Shown here one piece after another: positions 41,914 to 53,653 of a stretch of 64,000 bases of DNA. The stretch covers positions 2,790,001 to 2,854,000 of the forward strand of contig NC_026504.1 of the NCBI RefSeq assembly GCF_000182925.2, read 5' to 3'. The notes beneath the pieces were generated by a model, which ran no database searches, was not told where the DNA came from, and saw nothing but the letters and a program-made list of their open reading frames with translations. Both the position numbers and the translations under genes were made by a program. The DNA is from Neurospora crassa OR74A. Its lineage: Eukaryota > Ascomycota > Sordariomycetes > Sordariales > Sordariaceae. The stretch's first letter is position 1. Every line of letters starts with the position of its first letter.

Positions 41914-44497
41914 ATGAGGTGGCTTCCCCTATTCCTGGGCGCGGCCCGTCTGGCCGTTGCCGCATCAACAACGACAGAAACAGAAACAGAGGACGAAGTG
42001 AAAGTGTACACCAAGTTCAACGATGTACCGGTACCACCACTCATCGAACTCACCCCCGACAACTGGGAGAAGGAATCCAAAGCCAGCAAATGGCTGATGG
42101 TTAAGCACTACAGGTATTTGATCATTTATTAAGACTCTGGTAAGCATGCGACCGCGTTAGCTGACACCACGCACCTGCACAGCCCTTACTGCCCTCACTG
42201 CATTGACTTTGCTCCTACATACCAAACATTATACGAGTTCTACTACACATCGAAGCCCGTCGGGGACGAGAACGCGAATTTTACCACCTTCTACGACTTC
42301 CGCTTCGGCACCATCAACTGCGTAGCGTACTACGATCTCTGCAGCGCACACAAGGCATCTTCCTACCCAACTACCACCCTCTACAAGAATGGCGAACAGG
42401 TTGCGGCTCTCAAGGGCGTCAAGTCCATGCCTGTTCTGAGTGAGATAGTTGAGAAGGCCTTGGAAGCGACCAAGCCCGGATCAAGACCCGCGAAGCTCGA
42501 GCTTCCTAAGCCCGGCGAAATAGTTGCTCCCGGCTACGTTCCCAAGGTCGCCGCCCCCCAAGATACCAAGGAAACATCCAACGTTGATATCGCCAAGGAT
42601 GTGCCCAAGGTCGATCTTGTCAAGGACTCTGCCACGGTCGAACAACCTGTTAAAGATACCTTCATCACCGGAAATGACGAGTACTTGATGCCCACTCCCA
42701 AGACCGAGGATAAGGCCACGGAAAAGGTTGTGGATAAGGTTGTGGATAAGGCGGCGGACAAAGCCACGGAAACCAAGGCAACGGAAACTAAGGCCGTAGA
42801 GTCTAAGGCCGCCTCTAAGGCCGACCCTTCTACCGAGGCCACGGCCAAGATCGAGAAGGCCAAGGGCAAGGAGGAAGAGGAGAAGAAGAAGTCTACGTCT
42901 CCTGCTTACTACGAGGCCCCCGCTGTTGCTGCCGCTGCCGCCGCGTCTATCAAGGGCAACAAGCCCAAGACTACTCCTAACCCCAATGGCATCTCCCAGC
43001 CCCTGACTGCCGAGAGCTTCCAGAGCCAGGTCACCATGACCCAGGAGCCTTGGTTCATCAAGTTTTACGCCCCTTGGTGCCATCACTGCCAAGCCATGGC
43101 CGCCAACTGGGCTCAGGTTGCTCGCGAGATGAAGGGCCGCCTCAACATTGGCGAGGTCAACTGCGAGCAGGAGGCCCGTCTCTGCAAGGACGTCCGTGTC
43201 ACCGGTTACCCCACCATCCAGTTCTTCCGGGGAGGCGAGCGTGTCGAGTACACTGGCCTCCGTGGTCTCGGTGACTTTCTCGCGTATGCTGAGAAGGCCA
43301 TTGACATCTCTAAAGGTGTACAGGACGTCGATGCCGCTTCCTTCAAGGCTCTTGAGGAGAAGGAGGAGGTCATCTTTGTTTACTTCTACGATCATGCCAC
43401 CACCACCGAGGACTTTCTCGCCCTTGAGCGTCTTCCTCTCAGCCTTATCGGCCGTGCCAAGCTCGTTAAGACCCGCGACCCCGAACTGTACGATCGCTTC
43501 AAGATTACCACCTGGCCCCGCCTGCTCGTCTCTCGCGAAGGCCGCCCCACCTACTATCAGCCCCTCACGCCCAATGAGATGCGCGGCACTCGCCAGGTTC
43601 TTAACTGGATGAAGTCCGTTTGGCTACCCATTGTTCCCGAGATGACCGCCTCCAACGCCCGCGAGATCATGGATGGCAAGATTGTTGTCCTCGGACTCCT
43701 TAACAGAGACGACGAAGAGTCCTTCAACGGTGCCATCCGCGAGATGAAGTCGGCCGCCAGCGAGTGGATGGACAAGCAGATTCAGCTCTTCCAGCTGGAA
43801 AGGCAGGAGCTTCGTAATGCTAAACAGCTGCGCATCGAGGAGGCTGAGGACCGCAATGACCAGCGTGCTTTGCGCAACGCCAAGAACATCCGCATCAACA
43901 TGGACAGGGCAGACAGGAAGGAGATCACCTTTGCTTGGGTTGATGGCGTTTTCTGGCAGAGATGGATCAGGACCACCTACGGTATTGATGTCAAGGACAC
44001 TGGTGACCGGATCATCATCAACGACGAGGATGTAAGTATTCAATCTCTCACTTCACAGCGTTTAGGCACTTGTTGAACGCTTGCTAACCTACTTTTCCAA
44101 CCAGAACCGTCGCTACTGGGATCAAACAACCACCGGCAACCCTATCGTTCCCAGCCGCACGTCCATCCTCGAGACCATCACCAAGATCTCCCAGAATCCT
44201 CTCAACATCAAGCCCAAGCTCACCATCTCCGCCTTCGAGAAGCTTTTCTTCGACATTCGTATGACCTTCTCGGAGCATCCTTACCTTTCCATGGGCTGCA
44301 TTCTCGGCATCGCCTTCGGTTGCCTCTCGTGGTTCCGCAACAGCGCTCGCGCTCAGAGGAGGGCCGGTCACGGTACGCACTTCAAGCTGGAGGAGGGCGG
44401 CATTGGTGCTCCCAGCGAGAAGGGCAGCACCGGCGGCTTCATTCAGAGCGTATTTGGCGGCAGCGGTGGAAGCAGCAATGGACCCAAGGCTGATTGA
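41914..44497 (+). CDS. Transmembrane protein disulfide isomerase-like protein with two thioredoxin domains, 813 aa
   Basis: Exons are 41914-42113, 42183-44031 and 44105-44497; introns are 69 and 73 bp. A signal peptide (MRWLPLFLGAARLAVAAS) leads into a first thioredoxin domain with active site CPHC (C70, C73). A second follows with the classical FYAPWCHHCQAMA (C366, C369) and the cis-Pro segment VTGYPTIQFFRGG. Between them is a linker of about 150 residues, very rich in Lys, Ala, Thr and Glu, with VVDK and ATETK repeats. A helical region follows (LFQLERQELRNAKQLRIEEA). Near the C terminus is one membrane helix (YLSMGCILGIAFGCLSWF, about 743-760) and a Gly-rich tail. The layout resembles yeast Eps1 and animal TMX3: an ER-membrane oxidoreductase with its active sites in the lumen. 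There is no KDEL-type tail. Role in glycoprotein folding or quality control is inferred. Confidence 0.9.
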
Positions 44498-45309
44498 TAT
44501 ACAGTTGTGGGCTCAGGGCTGTTGCGTTGGTTTATACTTCGTCAGGAAAATGATCTGGATTTTACATATGCGCACGGGGTGGGTGGGGTTTTTGAGCACT
44601 GCAAGTTGTAGTTAATGACTGATGGTTGTGTGTGAAGAAAGGGTAGGAGGTTCCAAATGAGGATGGAGCGAGGGATTTGTGTATATTTGCGATGGGAGGG
44701 AGGATAGACGGAATAGTCCGCGGACAGAGCATCACCGGACGGGAGGCTTTTGGCTTATTAAAAGGAAAACCCGAACTGACAGCCTTCTTGCCTGGGTATT
44801 GGTCTTGATATCACTACACTCATCTTATTGTTTTCTTTATATCTTCCTCCTTGGCCACGCCTTTTCTTTTATATATCCCCTCACACCATGTTAGCTGTGA
44901 GGTTCTCCTCATTATCCCTGGAACCGCACTTGGCGTAAAATAGAGTTGACTTGTAGGATATTTAGGGAATTTGCTCAGAACATGAGAAGTGAAGAGACGT
45001 TGTTTGGCCCTTGGCCCGCCGTTTTGGGAGGTTGACAGTTTGTTGGCTGGGAGCTGGCCGCGACAAGTGGCCGTATACGTAATCCTGCTAAATATTTCGG
45101 TTGAGATCATGAGGACAACGACGTGAGTACTGGTAGCATCCTATAGATACAACTACTGTCCCTGTTTTATTCTGTGAAAGTGTACAGGGAGATTAAAATC
45201 GGCATTTTCTTCTCCTAACCCCAGCGCTTGTGTCTGCCTTTTCCCAACCCCAATCAACCATAATTCAACAAGTAGCCCAGACAAGCAAAGCATACATTGT
45301 CAGAGGAAA

Positions 45310-45361
<52 letters not shown>

Positions 45362-45719
45362 CAAGAAAGAAAGAAAAGGAAGTTGCCTTCCGATGGCATG
45401 AAAAGCGCGGGCTTCATCTTTTTCTTAGTCTAGAACAGCCAATACCAAAGTCCAAACCAAACCGAAGCCCAAAATCCGAACCGAAACCAAAACCAAAACC
45501 CATACCTGTAAGCAGAACCAAACAAAGTCAAGAAGGAAAGAGAAAACAAGAACGTCCAGAGTATGAATAGGAAAGCAATTGCATGAATGGAAAAAAAACA
45601 AAAAGACTGGAAAGTAACGAGTGAGGGAAGAGAAAGAGGTGAGTCAAAGTGTTTTCAGCAGTCCACGGAACCCCCCACCACCAAGTTAGTCTCTCATTAC
45701 TTACTCTCCCAAGACTCTC
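44498..45719. other. Intergenic between converging genes, rich in simple sequence
   Basis: This is the shared 3' flank of the thioredoxin-domain gene and the GNAT gene. It contains a poly-A run of 39 (45313-45351) followed by A/C-rich degenerate CCAAA repeats (about 45440-45505). No gene is seen. Confidence 0.55.
45313..45351. repeat. Poly-A tract (A39)
   Basis: Thirty-nine consecutive A, followed by an AAAG/GAAA-rich stretch. No retroelement body or target-site duplication is evident, so I treat it as simple sequence. Confidence 0.85.
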
Positions 45720-46016
45720 CTAGGACGAGTTAGAAGAAGAACCAGATGGCGGCTGCGAAAACGCGAGAAGATCCTTGTAGAAAAACGTTTCGCTCTTCTT
45801 GAGGCTGCCTTGAGGAACGACGGCTTTGCTGAACTGGGGCACTTGGCCAAACTCGATGTAGCCAAACTTTTTGAAGGCGGCTTCGGCGGGGGAGTTTGTT
45901 TCGGTGTTGACACGCTGTTTTTTTTTTAATGTCGTCTTCCTGTTAGCTTTTTTTGTTTCCTTCTTTCCAATTTCAAAAAAGCTGAGAGGGGGGAGAGTGT
46001 CAAAATAATCCCAAAC

Positions 46017-46054
<38 letters not shown>

Positions 46055-46491
46055 ACCAACAAAGTCCTCCCCCTCCTGGCAGCCTCATACTCCAACGCAT
46101 CCACCAACGCCTTGGCGCCCCCCTGCCTCCGATATTTCTGATTCACCAACAAGGTATCGATCTTGCCCCTAAACGAACCCGTCTCCGTGTCGCTTAGCTT
46201 GAGCATTGCCAGTCCTCGTAGGTCGTTGCCCACCGGCTTGCTGCCGGGAGGAGTCTCGGGGAGGAGCAGGACGATGACGCGCGTGCCCTGGTTGGACTCG
46301 GCGATTCGCTCCCTCCACCATCCCAGAAGCTTGCCGTTTTCGAGAGGAGGCAAGAAGGGCCCGATCATCCGGTCCATGGTCATGCACGAGGCGTGCAGGG
46401 CGGCGATCCATGGGACGAGGTGGCCGTGTTGGTCGGGGGAGAAGACGTAGGTCATTGAGGGAGAGGTGGGGAGGAGCGTTGGGTGGTCCAT
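45720..46491 (-). CDS. GNAT-family N-acetyltransferase, 209 aa
   Basis: The protein would transfer acetyl from acetyl-CoA to an amine on an unknown small molecule or protein. Exons on the minus strand are 46491-46057 and 45914-45720, separated by a 142-bp intron (GTGAGT..CAG). The core shows beta-strand TRVIVLLLPE, GLAMLKLSDTETGSFRGKIDTLLVNQKYRRQGGAKALVDALEYEAARRG. In this, KYRRQGGAKALVD matches the acetyl-CoA-binding motif A (R-x-x-G-x-G/A). The second exon (VNTETNSPAEAAFKKFGYIEFGQVP) carries the usual C-terminal beta5-alpha4 part (N-x-x-A-x-x-F-x-x-x-GF). The N-terminal WIAALHASCMTMDRM fits fungal GNAT proteins of this type. The ATG at 46491 is the first in frame. The intron begins with a 34-nt T run straight after the donor. 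Confidence 0.85.
46018..46051. repeat. Homopolymer (A34 on plus, T34 in the GNAT transcript) at a 5' splice site
   Basis: The run occupies the intron of the GNAT gene beginning at donor position +6, so the transcript reads GUGAG followed by 34 U. It is likely to vary in length between strains. Confidence 0.85.
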
Positions 46492-49205
46492 TTTGAGTGT
46501 GGGTTGACTCAAAAATTGAGATTGAGAGTGAAGATATGTTGAGGTTACGCTTGGCTGAGGATGGTGATGTTTGGTAACGATACGTTATGGTAGCGATTCA
46601 GAGATGTAGCAGCTCTTTGTCGAGATCATATCCTTGTGTTGAGGCGAAATCCACAAGGACCAAGTTGGCCGTCCGTCTGGTTCTGACTCAAGAAGGGGAT
46701 GTCGCGGGCGAGAAGAACTGTACTTGAGCCGGTCAGCTTTCTAGTGTAAAAAATGCAATAGCCGAACTGAGAAGGAGAAGGAAAATGTCTCAACGGAAAA
46801 ATGTGGGAGGGTGGAAAAAAATTGGTGTGAGGATATGGGTGACGATCGGGGGTTAAATGGTGATTCAAATGAACTCATGAGTGATATACCACTCCGGATC
46901 GTGAGGTTGTCAGTGATGAATTGCTGACCTTGGCCTCAAACAGGAAATATTGTACGCCAACCTCAGGGTTTCCATGCTTCAAGGTGTGTGCATTTTCCTC
47001 CTCATCTTCCTCCTCCTTCTTACCTCGGGTCTGGGGAGGGAATATACCCGGTGTGCGCAGACGGTGATAGCGGTTGTATCCAGATCGGGAGCTTGACCGG
47101 ACAGACGGGAGAGACCCAAAAAGTCACGCTTCCCCGTTCCGAATTCCAAAGGGTTGAAGCGAGTGGTGTGGGTGGGTGGAAGGGTGGAAGGGTGATGGGG
47201 GTGCAGTAGACTGAGTGACCGAGGTGGTGATGGTGGTTTGAGAAATTCAGGAACAGTGATCACACACGAAGAAGAAAAGTGCCAAGATCTCAAACTACTT
47301 TACCTGTTTGAGACGCAGCGTCAATGCCAGAACCTGGAATTTTAGAAACCTTGAGAGTCCAAGGTCTGTTCCAAGGTTCACAAATGGAAATTTGGTAGTG
47401 TACCTGATGTTTCTGGTCTGCACGATCTCAGGAACGGGACAAATCTCAAAAGTGATGATGATAGTGGGGAACCGGTTGTTGTACTGTACCTGCGCCTACA
47501 ATACATACAGGAGCTGCAAAGGACTGATCATTTTTCCGTCACAGCGGCAGCGGCAGCATGGAAGCCCGGGCCAGGTACGCCTTCACGGGCATGTGGGGAG
47601 GGGCTGATCACATACGTTACGTATCTTTACGCGTTTCAAGTCGGAATTACAACTTCAATCTTCAATGTTTCTATCACGTTATCACGTTACTGTATGGACG
47701 ACCGGAGAGTAGGAGGACCAAACGGCGGTGCTCCCATCCTGCCCCCCACGGATTTCGGGCAGCTAGTCAAAGCTCGGGCTTCAAGAGGCAGTCACCTACG
47801 CCACAGCACGTTCTGTTAGTGCCCCAGGGAGGTCTTTCTTTCCACTTTCGGTCTCGTAAGATTTCAGGCTGCCATGACTTTTAACCGTTCTCACCCACCA
47901 CTCGTATGTGCGGGATGTTCTGTGAATACGATTGGCAGAAAGAACATCCAACTTGAGTCTCAGTACCACTTCGAAACTCTATCACGGCATTCACTTTCAC
48001 TCGGATCGTGCTGTCCCTCTGCACTACTCTTGTGGCTCCTTCGTCTTCTGAGCTTCCATCGACGTGTCAGCCCATCCTAGGGAACCTTTGTATTCTGAAC
48101 CCACGAAAACTACGATAATGCCCAACTCATCGACATTCATGGCCATTTCTGGTCCTCATCCGCGAAGCTCAAGGGTAGCCACGTTTCTGACCCCGGAACA
48201 GTGTGTCGACCTCGGCAGAGAACTTTTTTTTTTTTCCCTTTCCAAAGGCGGGGTGCGAGGTCCCAAAGGCGAAGGGGACAACGAGCAACGAACACCCTGA
48301 TCTACACTGCCGACTGCCGGACGGTACAACCTTCAAAGCCGGGACTGTCCTTGAAGCGACCGCCTTAGGAACGCTGTCGCCAAATGTCTCTTGAGAAACA
48401 CCATGTCCCGCCTAAATACTTACTGACGGGTATGAAAAAACAGGTACACCGCAATGCATCTCGTCGTCATCACCACATGGCCTTTCGGGGCTTTTATTCG
48501 CTGACATCGTGCCTACCTGAAAACAACCAATGAAGAAAGAAGGCATTCGAACGATCACGATGCAGTCTTCCCCTTTTAGGGAGATGGGATGATGGATCCA
48601 AACTCCATCCCATCAGCCCTACCAATGCCTGTGGTCCACTCTGGCACCGCCCTGGGATTTCTCGGTTCGCTTGCCTCTTGGCTGGCTGGAAACAGTAGCG
48701 CTGAGGATTTGTGTAGTGTACACTACGTAGCCCGCCGTCGTAAACACTGCTTCGCCTCAGCTTCTAATTGGTCTCTCAGAGCAACAGCCAGAGTGCCCAC
48801 CAACAGTCCCCGCCCCTTGGGTGGCTGGCCATTGAACAAACATTCGAAAGCTCTCGTATCATACCGCGACGTGCCCAATCATCGTAAAGTGTCCGTTTCA
48901 TCTTCAGCTCCCTGACACACGCAGCTCAGTGCTTAGTGTCCACCCTGTGGCCCTGCCCCTGATTCAGCTCTTTTGCCCGTGACTGCGACGGACCTCTTCA
49001 GTCTTCTGCCCTCACTCAACTAATTCTCTTGTGTAACGACGTCTCACACAAACAGCCACCGTCTTAAAAGCCAGGCGCCTGCGTCTAGATACGACAGCTT
49101 CGATATTTGCCAGAGTGCGCCCCGCACTTACACCATCATCTTTCAACTCCCGACCATCAGGAGCACCCATCATCACTCACGTGCTCGCTCAACGACATCT
49201 CCACC
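46492..49205. promoter_or_regulatory. 2.7-kb divergent intergenic region of the GNAT gene and phospholipase D
   Basis: Two genes face away from each other across 2.7 kb. No convincing coding frame is seen. It contains CGGCAG repeats near 47540 and a T run near 48227-48236. The right part (about 48900-49205), CT-rich with many CAC, looks like the leader of the phospholipase D gene. A perfect TGACTCA (46505-46511) lies 14 bp before the GNAT start, but this 7-mer is expected several times by chance in a window this size. Confidence 0.45.
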
Positions 49206-52200
49206 ATGGGCTTTCTGCGTGATAAGCTCAAGCAGAAGCTTGAAGAGGTTACAGCAGGTGTAGAGAGTCTGCTCCATGAAGACGATACCCCTAGCGCTTC
49301 CGCCAACGCTCAGCAAGCCGGAGATGATGAAGTCCCCGAGACCTCCTATCCTTCCCAGTATGGAGCCAACCGCTTCGGATCCTTCGCACCTGAATCCTCA
49401 GGCGATGTGAAGTGGTACGTCGATGGGGCCTCCTATTTCTATGCCGTCTCCATCGCTCTTGAACGTAAGCCACATTTTCCACATGTGCCACGTTGGTCAC
49501 TTCATCTGCTAATTACTCTCACAGAGGCCCAGGAGAGCATCTACATTCTTGATTGGTGGCTGAGGTATGCCCTTATGATTTCTTGTGCTAGTTGAACCTC
49601 TGACTGAATATTTGGATAGCCCCGAGTTGTATCTGCGCCGCCCCCCTGCAAAGAACCAGCAGTACCGGCTTGACCGGATGCTGCGCAACGCTGCAGAGCG
49701 CGGTGTAAAAGTCCACATTATTGTGTACAAGGAGGTCGAACAGGCTTTGACTCGTAAGTCCTCTGTCCGCTGAAACGGTTCTTGATGGGCTTTCACGGCT
49801 AACTGACATTACAACAGTCGATTCTCGGGTATGTTACTGCATCGATGTAATTGCATGGCCAGGAACTAACCATGGATCACCTTTAGCACACAAGGAAAGC
49901 TTTGGAAGGTCTTCACGAGAACATCCAGGTCTTTAGACATCCTGATCATATCCCAAGGGGTAGAGATGTCATCGCCGAATTCCGGTCCAAGATACAGATG
50001 GGCACATTCAGCTTGGCTAAGCTCCCGCAGGAGACCTTGACCGCATTGTACGGTACAAAGGATGACGTGACCCTATTCTGGGCCCACCATGAGAAGCTGT
50101 GCGTTGTCGATAGGAAGCTCGCATTCATGGGAGGTTTGGATATGTGTAGGTCTTTCTTCGACGCTATTTTCGAATGAAGTGCGCTAACTATCCGACAGGC
50201 TTTGGAAGATGGGACACAAACAGTCACCCAATCGCCGATGCCCATCCCAGCAACCTCAACGACATTATTTTCCCCGGTCAGGACTACAACAATGCTCGTG
50301 TATACGACTTTGAGGATGTTAGTAACTGGGAGAACAACAAGCGTAAGTTTCACATAACTGGTACTGCAGGTGTTTAGACTAACAGATGACCCAGTTGACC
50401 GCACGAAGCACTCCAGAATGGGTTGGTCTGATATCAGCATCAGTCTGCAAGGCCACATTGTTGATAACCTAGTTGATCACTTCGTCGACCGCTGGTCAGT
50501 CTAACTTTGTCTTCCAGTGACGACGATCTTGCTAACGACTTCTAGGGCCTTCATCTGGAACGAAAAGTACAAGGAAAAGGATCCCGGAAAGTATGCCCTT
50601 ATCAGTGCCGACGCTCCAAGCCGCGACCGTGGATATGGAGACAACGCTCCCTATCCTGAGGCTGATAATTACGAAACCCCTTTCCATTTCCGCCAGCATG
50701 CCCGCCGTTTCTTGGGAGATACCGACGACGTGGACCATGACAATCGCAGCCGCTCGGGCGAGCATTCGAGACGTGGCATGAAGGTTCAACTGGTGCGAAG
50801 GTAATTTTGATCATTCTTCCCTCCGTAATGTTCTGTAGCGTCTGACAAGGATAGTTGCTCCAAATGGTCCGCTGGTCATGACACGGAAGCCTCCATTGCC
50901 GAAGCGTACATCGAGATCATCACCAACGCCAAGCACTTCATCTACATCGAGAACCAGGTAAGTCGGGTAATATCCTCGTTGACTCGCGTGGTACTAATCC
51001 GTGCTAGTTCTTTATTACCGCTACATCCAACGCTCAGAAGCCTGTTGAAAATAAGATCGGCAAGGCTATCGTTGACCGTATCATCCGGGCCCATCGCGAG
51101 GGCGAGAAGTTTATCATTTTCGTGACGATGCCTGCCGTCCCTGCTTTCGCTGGCGATCTCAAGTCCGACGGCGCCCTCGGCACTCGTGCTATCATGGAGT
51201 ACCAATACTTCAGCATCAACAGAGGTGGCAACAGCATCATGGAATGTCTGCAGAGGGCGGGCATTGAGAACCCGTCGGATTACATCCGATTCTACAACCT
51301 GCGCAACTACGACCGTATCAACACTAGTGAGGCTATGGCTCAAGCTACCAAGGATGCTGGAGTAAGCTACGAAGGGGCTCGTCGGGATTACGATGATAAA
51401 TTCGGGCGTGCCATTGATGATGAACGGAACCAATATGAGAGCAGCCGCGATCCGTATGAGAGAAACAGGGGTGATGACGGCTACGGAAGGGGCAGATACG
51501 AGGGTGATAGGGGTTATGAGGGCGGAAGAGGTGGCTACGAAGGCGGAAGAGGTGGCTACGAAGGCGGCTACGACGGCAGCAGACCCGAGAGCGACGAGTA
51601 TGATGTCCAGGGCGGATATGGCGACCGGTACGACGGTGGCCGTGATGACGACCGGTACGGTGGCAGGCAGAGCGGCTATGGAGGCGGATACCGTGACGAG
51701 GACTACCGTCAAAGCAGTCGCTACGAAGACGGCTACGAAGGCGGCTACGGAGGAAGCGAAGGCGGCGGACGCCAATACAGCCAATATGAGCGCTACCAGG
51801 AAGCCGCCAGCAAGATCACCGACAACACGTGGGACACCATCTCCTCCTGCTACATGCTCAACGGTCCCGAGGTGGACAGCGTCCCCTGGAACGGCTCGCC
51901 CGAATCCGAGATTGACGCCTTCGTCTGCGAAGAGCTCTACGTCCACTCCAAGGTTCTCATCGCCGACGACCGCGTCGTCATCTGCGGCTCCGCCAACCTC
52001 AACGACCGCTCGCAATTGGGCGACCACGACTCGGAAATCGCCGTCATCATCCAGGACAAGAACCGCGTGGAGAGTTCCATGAACGGCGAACCCTACCAAG
52101 CCTCCGCCTTCGCCGCTTCGCTGCGTCGCTACCTCTTCCGTAAGCACCTCGGCTTGCTCCCCGACCAGCGCTGGGACGCCGCCAACAACAACTGGACCCC

Positions 52201-52639
52201 CGTCAACCAGCACTCCGTCAACGAGTACGACTGGGGCTCGGACGCCGATCGCCTTGTCGAGGACCCCCTCGCTGACGACTTCTTGGCCATGTGGTACAAG
52301 ACGGCGAAAGCAAATACCAAGATCTTCCGCAAGGTGTTCCATGCTGTGCCTGATGATACGGTGCGCACGTGGGAGGACTATGAACAATTCTTTAGCGAAA
52401 AGTTCGTGTTGCCCGGAACGGAGGCTAAAGAGGCTGAAGAAGGTTACGAGAAGGGCAAGGTTGATTATGGACATGTGGTCAAGGATGAGTTCCCTGGTGG
52501 CGTGGAGGAGGTTAAGGAGTGGTTGGGTAGAGTCCGCGGAACGCTCGTGGAGATGCCGTTGAACTTTTTGATTGATGTGAAGGATTTGGCTAAGGAGGGG
52601 TTGTCGTTTAACGAGTTGACGAATACGCTTTATACCTAA
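49206..52639 (+). CDS. Phospholipase D, 978 aa, with Gly/Tyr/Arg-rich insertion
   Basis: The enzyme hydrolyses phosphatidylcholine to phosphatidic acid and choline. There are ten exons: 49206-49464, 49525-49564, 49620-49753, 49818-49828, 49887-50145, 50199-50342, 50395-50494, 50546-50800, 50855-50957 and 51008-52639. All junctions are GT..AG and keep frame; exon 4 is only 11 nt. Both HxKxxxxD motifs are present: HEKLCVVD (H216, K218, D223) and HSKVLIAD (H748, K750, D755), each followed by the G-S/G-x-N/D segment (FMGGLDMC, ICGSANLNDRS). No PX or PH domain precedes the first half, unlike yeast Spo14; the N terminus is a short helix (MGFLRDKLKQKLEEV). Between the catalytic halves, about residues 563-696 form a low-complexity stretch of Gly, Tyr, Arg and Asp (repeats of GGYEGGRG type). 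The family is firm; its cellular role is inferred. Confidence 0.93.
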
Positions 52640-53653
52640 GGTGGTTGGAGGGGTGATGGGGAATGGGGATGGCCCCTTGGACACACTAGGGCAGGGATTG
52701 TGGCTACCTAGGTATAGGGAAAATGTATGGATGAATGATGAGGTAGAGATCATGAGTTGAATACAATGTTTGCAGTGGTTTACAAATAATTGAGTTATAA
52801 CTGAAGTGCGAGTGCCTGGTTTCTCAATGGACGCCGCCATATGTGACAAAGTACATATTGATGACGATATGTATGAAACTCTATGCCTGGTGGAAAAGGG
52901 GAATGGACGGAAAAGGGGGAGGAGAAATATCCCGCCCGTAAGAGTAAATGTGGTTATTGACGTGGAAAGAGCAGGGAACACAGTGATGACTGTAAATATA
53001 CATCGATTGTCAGCACCACTCCCGCAACCAGTTAATTCCTTGTTGCGAACAACCTGGAACATGAACAAATGATGTAATTCTCTACGCAGTGCTCCTGCTT
53101 TTCAAAATACATATCTACTTGTAACAGCAGCGAGTACTTCGTCACAAAACCAGAACTCATACCGGTCTAAAATTGAGACGTGGACAGATATCTGTTATGG
53201 CACATATGATTGTCAGTAATTAGGACGAAAGAGAACGTGGGTAATGTGAAGGCCACTGTTATCGTATATCAAAGTGAAATTGGAATTGCCTGAAATCAGG
53301 GCGTCCAGTCTTATGTACATGCTAAGCAAACATCCATGACATATATGCCAAGACCCGTACCATCCCAAGCCCAGTTCAGCGTCTACCTTGGTCAGATTCA
53401 ACCTATTACAGGTTCGCTTTGCCCGTGTTGAAAAAGCAATAAATGCAGTGCACGCTCGCTCACTGGTGTAGAACACACCATGATCCGTTCCTAAACGCCA
53501 TGCCGTTTCCTTTAATGTAGCCGTAGTCATTAATAGATCCTTTCCCTGCCTTGCTCCCTTTTCTTTTTGTCCTTCAATATTGGTATCATGTTCCTACCTA
53601 CTTTGAATCTGCATTGTAATCGTACCAACCTTCAGGCTCATTAATGCCAATCA
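52640..53653. other. Intergenic between converging genes
   Basis: This is the shared 3' flank of phospholipase D and the MFS gene. No gene is seen; short frames on both strands lack recognisable content. Confidence 0.55.

Noticed and set aside
42481-43395. 304-codon minus-strand open frame opposite the thioredoxin-domain gene
   Set aside because: It is the complement of the Lys/Ala-rich coding repeat and a strongly biased third position; no family is visible.
45313-45351. Poly-A run as the tail of a retroposed element
   Set aside because: No element body, no reverse transcriptase remnant and no target-site duplication were seen beside it; simple sequence is enough.
46505-46511. TGACTCA as a CPC1 site for the GNAT gene
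   Set aside because: The 7-mer is expected several times by chance in 64 kb and it lies only 14 bp before the start codon, inside the likely leader.
50942-53068. 708-codon minus-strand open frame opposite phospholipase D
   Set aside because: A very long frame, but it is the mirror of the Gly/Tyr-rich coding region and strong codon bias; it reads as Val/Ala/Ile-rich noise and covers splice sites of the real gene.
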